Assembly: GCA_031264825.1 (NCBI GenBank)
Contig: JAISDL010000007.1
Coordinates: forward strand, 1 to 5,155
DNA: 5,155 bases
Reading direction: 5' to 3'
Origin: Accumulibacter sp.
GTDB taxonomy: Bacteria > Pseudomonadota > Gammaproteobacteria > Burkholderiales > Rhodocyclaceae
Shown here: one piece after another, positions 1-5,155 of the stretch
Layout of the letters: every line of letters begins with the position of its first letter
How positions within the stretch are numbered: the stretch's first letter is position 1
The notes under the pieces: model-generated
Database searches by the model: none
What the model was told of the DNA's origin: nothing
Seen by the model: the letters and a program-made list of their open reading frames with translations, nothing else
Position numbers and translations under genes: made by a program

Positions 1-17
1 TGATACCTGTTTCCTGA
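1..17. repeat. edge of a third repeat copy (3' of the J/DUF898 gene)
   Basis: The window opens with TGATACCTG followed by TTTCCTGA. TGATACCTG is the gene-facing end of both full repeat copies, in the same orientation and again just past a minus-strand gene's stop (11 bp from it). Only the edge is in the window, so membership of the family is likely but not proven. Confidence 0.55.
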
Positions 18-20
18 AAA

Positions 21-1487
21 TCATAACGCAATATCGAAGTCGAAAACGTCGAGAATTTCCTCGCCGGTGGCGCGTACTTCTTCGGAAACCCTCCCGACGA
101 AGTTGTCGAGGCCGCCCTCTGCGATCAACATGGTGTTCCGCGCGCGGTAAGCGGCGAGATTGACCTTGGCCCACGGCCAGTAGAGTCCCAGGGTCAGCAA
201 GGTGAGGAATCCGTTGGAAACGTGGAGTGTGAACAGTTCCTTGAAGGTCTGCGTGCTGACGAATTGGCGCCTGTCGAGCGTCGTATTGCCCCATACGAAA
301 TTTGCGGCGCGCGACTGAAAATAAGCGAGGACTGCGATTTGGGACGCGAGAAACATGATGCCCATGATAACCAGGACAAGAAGAACGCCCAGCGGCATTC
401 CATGTGGTGAAAGCGTTGTTTGTTTGAAAATCGAACTGAATCTGACGAAAAGGACAAAGAAATAGATGAAAGTGAGGAAGGCGAAGCCCACCAGCATCGT
501 GCGCAGGAAGATCGCGTAAAACCCGCCGAAGCCCGCCGCGCACTTGAAGCGCGACCGACCGAACAAGAGGTTGTTGATCTGGAATCGCTTGAAACTGCCG
601 AAGATCGCCGGGAATACGAGCGCGAAGACGAGGAGCGGCGACAGCGTGATCAGGATTTGCATCCCAAAGGAATATCCTCGTCCGCCGCCGCGCATTCTAT
701 GCCAGACGAGGAGAACGACGGCGAGGAAAAGCAGAAGGTAGGGCAGGAAAGTGATCACGCACTGCATATACGTGCCGTGGAAATTGAAGCGCAACCCGCG
801 ATACGAAGTATTACGCGCGCGGAAACCGAAGGAACGGACGAGGAGCCACGGGACGATCGGAGACGCCGCGAGCAAGGCAAGCGGGTAGAAAAAAGGGAAA
901 AAATTTTCTACCACATTGAGCATGAAAAAGAGGCCGTAGGCGATGAGGCGCCCCTTGAGGATCGCGCCCGGTTTGCCGTGGTAGTCGAAACCGCTGCCGT
1001 CGAGGAGCGTGTTGCGGTGGAAATACTGTTCGCGCCGCACTTTCGCCCACGCCGAATAAATTCCCAGCGTGAGAATGCTGAGGACGAGGTTGACGATCCA
1101 GATGCGGAAGTATTCGCTGCCGGAACCCGTGAACTCGAAAGCGTAGGTGATCGGCTCCTTCGAACGCGCTTCCAGGAGGGGGTCGCGCGGCGCGGTTTCG
1201 CCGCCGCCCGGAACACCGCGCCCGTCGGGGAAACTCGCGCTCGAAGGAACTTCCCGCGCGGCGGGCGAAGGCGCGCCGAAGAGTTCCCGGTCGTAGACGG
1301 CTCTTCGGACGGGTTCGCGCAGGACGGCGTAGGCTTCCTCCATCGCGTCGAAGTCTTCCCGGGAAAGCGGTCGCCCCTCCTTGTGGCGCAGGACGAAGCG
1401 CCGCAACGCTTTGTCATGCGCTGCCTTGACCTCCTCCTGCGTCGCACCGTCCCTCAGTCCGAGGATCTGATAGTGATTTTTTTGCAT
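21..1487 (-). CDS. J-domain-like / DUF898 (YjgN-type) fusion membrane protein
   Basis: Complete 488-residue protein, start ATG at 1487. Residues about 4-69 look like a J domain (YQILGLRDGATQEEVKAAHDKA, then EAYAVLREPVRRAVYDREL), but the HPD tripeptide that J proteins need to stimulate DnaK is replaced by HKE (residues 35-37). A Pro/Gly/Ser-rich linker follows (about 71-110). The rest matches DUF898/YjgN: FTGSGSEYFRIWIVN, LTLGIYSAWAKVRREQYF, FDYHGKPGAILKGRLIAYG, and a C-terminal DVFDFDI end. I count about eight hydrophobic membrane-spanning stretches (near 130-148, 180-216 as one or two, 244-263, 275-297, 324-348, 365-388, 425-440). The motif LTLGIYSAWAKV (139-150) recurs as LTLGLYWPWAKV (431-442), which indicates an internal duplication. 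The family is an inner-membrane protein of unknown function; a transport or chaperone role here would be a guess. It is transcribed alone from its own promoter. The ribosome-binding site is weak (AGGG about 12 nt upstream). The stop is followed within 11 nt by a repeat element. Confidence 0.9.
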   Translation of the reverse strand: MQKNHYQILGLRDGATQEEVKAAHDKALRRFVLRHKEGRPLSREDFDAMEEAYAVLREPVRRAVYDRELFGAPSPAAREVPSSASFPDGRGVPGGGETAPRDPLLEARSKEPITYAFEFTGSGSEYFRIWIVNLVLSILTLGIYSAWAKVRREQYFHRNTLLDGSGFDYHGKPGAILKGRLIAYGLFFMLNVVENFFPFFYPLALLAASPIVPWLLVRSFGFRARNTSYRGLRFNFHGTYMQCVITFLPYLLLFLAVVLLVWHRMRGGGRGYSFGMQILITLSPLLVFALVFPAIFGSFKRFQINNLLFGRSRFKCAAGFGGFYAIFLRTMLVGFAFLTFIYFFVLFVRFSSIFKQTTLSPHGMPLGVLLVLVIMGIMFLASQIAVLAYFQSRAANFVWGNTTLDRRQFVSTQTFKELFTLHVSNGFLTLLTLGLYWPWAKVNLAAYRARNTMLIAEGGLDNFVGRVSEEVRATGEEILDVFDFDIAL

Positions 1488-1514
1488 GCGCGCGTATTCG
1501 ACCCTGAAGGGAAC

Positions 1515-1543
1515 ATTCTAAACGCGTAAGCGGAGTTTTTCAA
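1515..1543 (-). promoter_or_regulatory. sigma70-type promoter of the J/DUF898 gene
   Basis: On the minus strand, TTGAAA (1538-1543) and TAGAAT (1515-1520) are separated by exactly 17 bp, each 5 of 6 to the sigma70 consensus. The expected transcription start is near 1508, leaving a leader of about 20 nt before the ATG at 1487. This makes the gene independent of the uvrD-ParA unit. Confidence 0.7.
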
Positions 1544-1551
1544 TCAGAGGT

Positions 1552-1583
1552 ATAGGTTGGGGTGAGCTTTAGCGATGCCCAAC
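1552..1583. repeat. REP-like palindromic element
   Basis: The segment beginning ATAGGTTGGGGTGAGC and ending GCGATGCCCAAC has the layout of a bacterial REP sequence. There is a TAG-type tetranucleotide head, outer stem GTTGGG (1556-1561) with CCCAAC (1578-1583), and a small inner GC-TTTA-GC. It resembles the common proteobacterial GTAGGTTGGG...CCCAAC repeats spread by RAYT (REP-associated tyrosine) transposases. There is one copy only here, so the call rests on recalled similarity. Confidence 0.5.
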
Positions 1584-1588
1584 GTTTC

Positions 1589-1607
1589 GCTTGCGCGAAG
1601 CGCAAGC
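1589..1607. other. perfect 8-bp stem hairpin
   Basis: GCTTGCGC-GAA-GCGCAAGC forms a perfect 8-bp stem with a 3-nt loop, starting 5 bp after the REP-like palindrome. No T-run follows on the minus strand, the direction of the ParA transcript; on the plus strand only CATTT follows. A factor-independent terminator is therefore not well supported. It could be the second half of a paired-REP unit or block 3' exonuclease on the ParA mRNA. Confidence 0.5.
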
Positions 1608-1612
1608 CATTT

Positions 1613-1719
1613 CAGGGTTCAGGAGACAGGAATCAGATCAGTGAGCGGCGGCGTTGCCACCGGAGAGAATCAACAAAATACCGATCGGTTTTCATCTGAT
1701 CCCTGACATCTGATACCTG
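1613..1719. repeat. dispersed intergenic repeat, copy 1 (3' of the ParA gene)
   Basis: Arms CAGGAATCAGAT (1627-1638) and ATCTGATCCCTG (1694-1705) are inverted repeats (11 of 12) around a 55-bp core (1639-1693). The core contains CGGCGGC-GTT-GCCACCG (1646-1662) and the palindrome ACCGATCGGT. Further TTCAGG and CTGACATCTGATACCTG units extend the arms. The 81-bp segment 1626-1706 matches the reverse complement of 4779-4859 at about 71 positions without gaps (hand alignment). The right end, TGATACCTG (1711-1719), is 3 bp from the ParA stop codon. Confidence 0.85.
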
Positions 1720-1722
1720 ATC

Positions 1723-2346
1723 TCAGGAACCCACCCATTCGAGGAGCGGCGCCCACTGCTCCAGGTCTTTTTCCGCGCGCGAGAACGAGAGGTCGAAAAT
1801 CGTCATTCCGTTGGCGGCGGTCTGCACGTAAAGCTGTGTATCCCTCAAATACGTGAGGACGGGCAGGCCGCAGGATTCGAGAAAGCGTTCGAGTTCGGCG
1901 GCCGCGCGCGTCCGGGCGTCGACGCGCATTCCGACGACGGCGATGAAGACCTTTTCCTTGCGGACGGCTTTTTCTTCCATCAGCGTTTCGATGAAACCAC
2001 GCGCCGCGAGAATGTCGAAGATCGACGGCTGAACCGGGACGACGACGCGGTCGATGCGTTTCAGAATGCTTTCGAGCGCCTTGCCGCGCAGGCCTGCGGG
2101 CGTATCGAGGACGACGCGCGTCGTCCCTTCGGGCGCGCGGATTCGCGCATCCTTCCCGATGATCGCCGCGTGGATTTTCGGGAGCAGCGCCGAACGCAGT
2201 CCCAGCCAGTCGCGCGAAGATTGCTGGCGGTCGGCGTCGCCGAGCATCACGCCGTGCCCGCGCGAAGCGAAATAGCCCGCGAGGTTGACCGCGAGCGTCG
2301 ATTTTCCGGAGCCGCCCTTCGGGTTGGCGATCAAGAACGATTTCAT
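1723..2346 (-). CDS. orphan ParA-family (deviant Walker A) ATPase
   Basis: Complete 207-residue P-loop ATPase of the ParA/MinD group. The ATG at 2346 is chosen because the protein then begins MKSFLIANPKGGSGKST, the usual N-terminus of the family, and because ATGA overlaps the uvrD stop. A longer in-frame start at 2382 would lie inside uvrD. Visible motifs: deviant Walker A KGGSGKST with signature lysine K10 and P-loop lysine K15; Walker A' GDADRQQSS (D37, D39); Walker B VVLDTPAG (D81); and VVVPVQPS (101-108), the usual switch segment. The length equals that of a bare ATPase domain with no N-terminal helix-turn-helix, so it resembles small chromosomal or orphan ParA proteins rather than autoregulated plasmid ParA. 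No parB gene or parS-like site is visible nearby. Family members use ATP-dependent dimerisation and nonspecific DNA binding to position DNA or protein complexes; the cargo here is unknown. It is probably translated by coupling to uvrD, as no Shine-Dalgarno is visible. The stop codon abuts a repeat element. Confidence 0.9.
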   Translation of the reverse strand: MKSFLIANPKGGSGKSTLAVNLAGYFASRGHGVMLGDADRQQSSRDWLGLRSALLPKIHAAIIGKDARIRAPEGTTRVVLDTPAGLRGKALESILKRIDRVVVPVQPSIFDILAARGFIETLMEEKAVRKEKVFIAVVGMRVDARTRAAAELERFLESCGLPVLTYLRDTQLYVQTAANGMTIFDLSFSRAEKDLEQWAPLLEWVGS

Positions 2347-4706
2347 ATGGGCGTCAGTTGCGCGTACGCGAGCGAGAGCCACTTCGTCCCGGCGCGCCCG
2401 AATTCGACCTGGACGCGCGCGTCGCTCCCGTAGCCCTCGGCCGAAACGATGACGCCTTGGCCGAATTTTGCGTGCGCGACGCTCTGGCCGATGCGAAATC
2501 CGTTGACGTCGTCGCTGTCAGCGAGCGAAGACGCCTTGCCGAAGGATGCCGTCTCGTTCCTCCGGCTCCGGGGCGCGCCGGGGTCGTTGGAGAAGTTGTT
2601 GGAAAAGCTCTTGGAAGAGTTCCTGGAAGAATCCCTGGAAAATTCGCCGGAAAATCTCGTCGAAGCGCGCGCGAAGTTCCCGCGCATCGAGAACGCGGTT
2701 TCCGTCGGGAGAGGAGCGCGCTTTTTCAGCAGATTTTCGGGAATTTCGTCGAAAAATGACGACGGCAGACCGTAGCGTGTCTGGCCGTGCAGCATGCGCG
2801 CGCGCGCGTACGAGAGATAAAGCCTTTTACGCGCGCGCGTGATCGCCACGTACATCAGGCGGCGTTCCTCTTCGAGACCGTCGCGGTCCTCCGCCGAGTT
2901 CTCGTGCGGGAAAAGCCCTTCTTCGAGGCCCGTGATGAAAACCTCGTCGAATTCCAGACCCTTCGCGGCGTGTACGGTCATCAGTTGCACGGCCTCGTCT
3001 TTTTCGCCCGCCTGATGTTCGCCCGATTCGAGCGACGCGTATGCGAGGAAAGCCGCGAGCGGGTCGGCGCCGCTCTCTTCCTCCGGGAGTTCCGCCCTCT
3101 CGTCGAGAAAGCTCGTGGCGGCGCTGACGAGTTCGTTGAGGTTTTCGAGGCGCTCGCGGCCCTCCTTTTCCTTGAGATAGTGTTCGCGTAAACCGCTCTT
3201 GTCGAGCATGGTCTCGACGGCCTCCGGGAGCGTGAAGGCGCGCGTTTCATCGCGGAGCGCCTCGACGAGGCGGATGAAGTTGGCGACCGAGGCGCCCGCT
3301 TTCCCGGCGAGTGTCGCCGCCGCGTTGTAAAGGCTCGAATGCGTCAGACGCGCGTTCTCGACCAGCGCCTCGACGCTTCTTCCGCCGATGCCGCGTGTCG
3401 GAAAGTTGACGACGCGCAGGAACGCGCTGTCGTCGTCCGGGTTGGCGAGAAGCCGCAGGTAAGCGAGCGCGTGCCGGATTTCCTGGCGGTCGAAAAAGCG
3501 CTGACCGCCATAGACGCGGTAAGACACGCCGCTCGAAAACAGTTGATGTTCGAGCACGCGCGACTGCGCGTTGGAACGGTAAAGAAAAGCGATCTGCATC
3601 GGCGGGACGCCCGCGCGGATGCGCTCGCGCGCCTGATTGACGACGCGGCGCGCCTCGTCGAGGTCCGTCGCGCATTCGAAGACCGAAATACGCTCGCCCG
3701 CGCCCGAATCGGTCCAGAGATTCTTGCCCAAGCGCCCCCGGTTATTCTTGATCAAGGCGTTCGCGGCGTCGAGGATGTTCCCGAACGAACGGTAATTCTG
3801 TTCGAGACGGATCACGTTTTCGATATGGAATTCGCGCTCCAGGTCGCGCATATTGCCGACGTCGGCGCCGCGAAATGCGTAGATCGACTGGTCGTCGTCG
3901 CCGACGGCGAAAAGACACGCGCGCGCCGGTGCCTCTTCGTTCCCCTTCGTGTGCGCGTCGGGCGCGGCGTGAGAGGAAGGCGCGGCGGGCGGTGTATAGC
4001 CTCCGGCGAGCAGTTTCAGCCACGCGTACTGCAAGCGGTTCGTGTCCTGAAACTCGTCGACGAGAATGTGGCGGAAACGCGCCTGGTAATGCGTTCGCAA
4101 AGGCTCGTTGCGACGCATGAGTTCGAAGGTTCGCAACAAGAGTTCGGCAAAATCGACGACGCCCTCGCGCTGGCATTGCGCGTCGTACTCGGCGAAGACC
4201 GCGACGCGCTTCTTCGTATGCTCGTCGTAGGCTTCGGCGTTCGCCGCGCGGAGACCCTGTTCCTTGTGCGCGTTGATGAAATGCGCGATCTCGCGCGGCG
4301 GGAATTTTTCCTCGTCGAGATTCAAGGTCTTCAACAGGCGCTTCACCGCCGAGAGCTGGTCGGACGCATCGAGAATCTGGAAAGACAGCGGCAATTCCGC
4401 TTCGCGGTGGTGCGCGCGCAAAAAACGGTTGCACAGCCCGTGGAAAGTACCGATCCACATCCCGCGCGCGTTGATCGGCAACATCGCCGACACGCGCGCG
4501 AGCATTTCCTTCGCGGCCTTGTTCGTGAAAGTGACCGCCATGACCTCGCGCGGGAAAGCCTTCCCCGTCGCCAGCAGCCACGCGATCCGCGTCGTCAAAA
4601 CGCGCGTCTTGCCGCTCCCCGCCCCGGCGAGAATCAGCGCGTGCTGCGCCGGCAGCGTGACCGCGGCGCGTTGTTCGGGGTTGAGTTTATCGAGAAAGTC
4701 GTGCAT
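2343..4706 (-). CDS. uvrD: UvrD/PcrA-type superfamily 1 DNA helicase
   Basis: Complete 787-residue 3'-to-5' DNA helicase of the UvrD/Rep/PcrA family, which acts in nucleotide-excision and mismatch repair and in clearing replication forks. All superfamily 1A motifs are present: Q motif LNPEQRAAV (8-16), motif I AGAGSGKT (27-34), Ia VTFTNKAAKEM (58-68), Ib GTFHG (86-90), II DEFQDTN (217-223), III GDDDQSIYAFRGAD (269-282), IV EQNYRS (302-307), V MTVHAAKGLEFDEVF (576-590) and VI EEERRLMYVAITRARKRLY (612-630). The C-terminus (about 737-787, GQSVAHAKFGQGVIV, VQVEFG, KWLSLAYAQLTPI) is the Tudor-like module that binds RNA polymerase in PcrA/UvrD. Length is slightly above the family norm because of a Pro/Ala-rich insert between motifs II and III (about 237-262) and a Ser/Asn/Arg repeat linker (677-708). 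The start at ATG 4706 is preferred; a TTG at 4715 adds MIS and sits only 3 nt from the AAGG. The stop overlaps the downstream ParA start. Confidence 0.96.
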   Translation of the reverse strand: MHDFLDKLNPEQRAAVTLPAQHALILAGAGSGKTRVLTTRIAWLLATGKAFPREVMAVTFTNKAAKEMLARVSAMLPINARGMWIGTFHGLCNRFLRAHHREAELPLSFQILDASDQLSAVKRLLKTLNLDEEKFPPREIAHFINAHKEQGLRAANAEAYDEHTKKRVAVFAEYDAQCQREGVVDFAELLLRTFELMRRNEPLRTHYQARFRHILVDEFQDTNRLQYAWLKLLAGGYTPPAAPSSHAAPDAHTKGNEEAPARACLFAVGDDDQSIYAFRGADVGNMRDLEREFHIENVIRLEQNYRSFGNILDAANALIKNNRGRLGKNLWTDSGAGERISVFECATDLDEARRVVNQARERIRAGVPPMQIAFLYRSNAQSRVLEHQLFSSGVSYRVYGGQRFFDRQEIRHALAYLRLLANPDDDSAFLRVVNFPTRGIGGRSVEALVENARLTHSSLYNAAATLAGKAGASVANFIRLVEALRDETRAFTLPEAVETMLDKSGLREHYLKEKEGRERLENLNELVSAATSFLDERAELPEEESGADPLAAFLAYASLESGEHQAGEKDEAVQLMTVHAAKGLEFDEVFITGLEEGLFPHENSAEDRDGLEEERRLMYVAITRARKRLYLSYARARMLHGQTRYGLPSSFFDEIPENLLKKRAPLPTETAFSMRGNFARASTRFSGEFSRDSSRNSSKSFSNNFSNDPGAPRSRRNETASFGKASSLADSDDVNGFRIGQSVAHAKFGQGVIVSAEGYGSDARVQVEFGRAGTKWLSLAYAQLTPI
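2583..2678 (-). repeat. 12-bp tandem repeat inside uvrD
   Basis: About eight degenerate 12-bp units encode four-residue repeats NFAR, ASTR, FSGE, FSRD, SSRN, SSKS, FSNN, FSND (residues 677-708). They lie between the helicase core and the C-terminal Tudor-like module. The period keeps the frame, so copy-number changes would only lengthen or shorten a flexible linker. Confidence 0.75.
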
Positions 4707-4739
4707 CGAAATCAAAAACCTTGAATTGTACTTTCCCCG

Positions 4740-4768
4740 ATTATACTGGACAGGGGTTCAGGGATCAG
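4740..4768 (-). promoter_or_regulatory. probable promoter of uvrD with -35 region inside the repeat
   Basis: A perfect TATAAT lies at 4740-4745 on the minus strand, about 34 nt before the uvrD ATG. At 17 bp spacing the -35 position is CTGATC (4763-4768), a weak match (3 of 6) that falls inside the TCAGG heptad repeat. Either the -35 is weak or activator-dependent, or the repeat replaced an earlier one. The -10 is convincing; the -35 is not. Confidence 0.55.
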
Positions 4769-4879
4769 GAATCAGGGATCAGGAATCAGATGAAAACCGA
4801 TCGGTGTTTTGTTGCTCTTCCCCGGCGGCAACGCCGCCGCTAATTGATCTGATTCCTGACATCTGATTCCTGATACCTG
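4753..4879. repeat. dispersed intergenic repeat, copy 2 (between the partial gene and uvrD)
   Basis: Perfect 13-bp inverted arms TCAGGAATCAGAT (4779-4791) and ATCTGATTCCTGA (4847-4859) flank a 55-bp core (4792-4846). The core holds ACCGATCGGT (4796-4805) and a perfect hairpin CGGCGGC-AAC-GCCGCCG (4823-4839). Outside the left arm is a tandem of 7-bp ATCAGGA/ATCAGGG units (about 4757-4788). Outside the right arm the 14-bp unit ATCTGATTCCTGAC/T is duplicated (4847-4874) and ends in TGATACCTG (4871-4879). The core is inverted relative to copy 1. Confidence 0.87.
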
Positions 4880-5155
4880 CTACCAGCCCCCACCCCCTCT
4901 TCGCGAGTTTCTCCGCGCGGCGCTCGGCCTCGGCGCGCGTCGCGCACGGTGCCCCCGGTAAAACCATGCACGCGGCCCAACGGCCTTCCGGCGTGCGGAT
5001 CGCGGCGACCTGCCGCCCGCCGTCGACGGTAGCGATATGGCAATCGACCGCGCCGTCGGCGTGCCACGACGCCTTGACGACATCGGCCGCCTCGTCGGCG
5101 GGAACGTGGAGATGGACGAGCGCGTCGATCGGCGAATCGAATTCGGCGCGGACGA
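4779..5155 (-). CDS. 3' end of an unrecognised gene; frame runs into a repeat element
   Basis: Open frame entering from beyond the right edge, 124 residues visible before TGA at 4779-4781. I do not recognise the family. The first roughly 92 residues look like genuine soluble protein: DALVHLHVPADEAADVVKA, then WHADGAVDCHIATVDGG, RQVAAIRTPEGRWAACMVL, and an Ala/Glu/Arg-rich helix ATRAEAERRAEKLAKRGWG. GC-rich third positions match the neighbouring genes. The last about 32 residues are encoded by the intergenic repeat and are probably not ancestral. Removing one G from the G5 run complementary to 4887-4891 would give an end of KRGWGW followed by TAG at 4880-4882, exactly where the repeat begins. 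The extended tail may therefore reflect a real frameshift, a repeat insertion, or a homopolymer sequencing error. It lies upstream of uvrD, separated by the repeat and a uvrD promoter. Confidence 0.65.
   Translation of the reverse strand, partial: VRAEFDSPIDALVHLHVPADEAADVVKASWHADGAVDCHIATVDGGRQVAAIRTPEGRWAACMVLPGAPCATRAEAERRAEKLAKRGWGLVAGIRNQMSGIRSISGGVAAGEEQQNTDRFSSDS

Noticed and set aside
420..1529. Plus-strand open frame (369 codons) opposite the DUF898 gene
   Set aside because: Antisense mirror of a clear membrane protein; very charged (Glu/Arg) composition and no recognisable domain.
1613..1719. Repeat copies as intrinsic terminators
   Set aside because: The GC hairpins are not followed by a run of T in either direction, so factor-independent termination is not supported, although a role in 3'-end stability remains possible.
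2449..2775. Plus-strand frame with a Leu/Glu heptad-like stretch (LEKLLEKLLEEFLEESLEN)
   Set aside because: The pattern is the antisense reading of the 12-bp tandem repeat in the uvrD linker, so it is not evidence of a coiled-coil gene.
2793..2841. Alternating CG tracts (2793-2810 and 2828-2841) as Z-DNA sites
   Set aside because: They encode Ala-Arg pairs in and after helicase motif VI, and the GC-rich codon preference accounts for them.
3339..4724. Long plus-strand open frame (461 codons) opposite uvrD
   Set aside because: It is antisense to a helicase with all its motifs intact, and its Arg/Glu/Val-rich composition is what GC-rich codons give on the opposite strand.
4757..4879. CRISPR array
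   Set aside because: The units are 7 to 14 bp direct repeats without unique spacers, and no cas gene is visible.

Overview
This is a GC-rich bacterial chromosomal segment with all recognisable genes on the minus strand. The helicase reads like a betaproteobacterial UvrD (for example LNPEQRAAVTLPAQHALIL, MWIGTFHGLCNRFLRAHH and FAVGDDDQSIYAFRGAD). I therefore infer a betaproteobacterium; this rests on recalled family resemblance, not on a search.

In transcription order (right to left) the window holds four genes. First is the 3' end of an unrecognised gene (4779-5155, cut by the window edge). Next is a complete UvrD/Rep-type DNA helicase (2343-4706). It overlaps by 4 nt (ATGA) a small orphan ParA-type ATPase (1723-2346). 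Last, after a 235-bp intergenic region, comes a polytopic membrane protein with a degenerate N-terminal J domain fused to a DUF898/YjgN-like region (21-1487). uvrD and the ParA gene form one transcription unit; the membrane protein has its own well-formed sigma70-type promoter.

The most unusual content is between the genes. A dispersed repeat made of TCAGGAATCAGAT-type arms around a 55-bp core lies immediately 3' of the end of every transcription unit: a full copy after the ParA gene (1613-1719), a full copy after the partial gene (4753-4879), and the edge of a third copy after the membrane-protein gene (1-17). The two full cores match at about 71 of 81 positions by hand alignment, but only when one is reverse-complemented. 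The arms beyond the core keep the same orientation, with TGATACCTG always facing the upstream gene's stop codon. This suggests a mobile or invertible MITE-like element that targets or is tolerated at gene 3' ends. In the right-hand copy the upstream reading frame runs into the repeat and takes its stop from it. A REP-like palindrome and a perfect 8-bp hairpin also lie between the ParA gene and the next promoter.

No RNA genes, CRISPR arrays, transposase genes or phage genes are visible.
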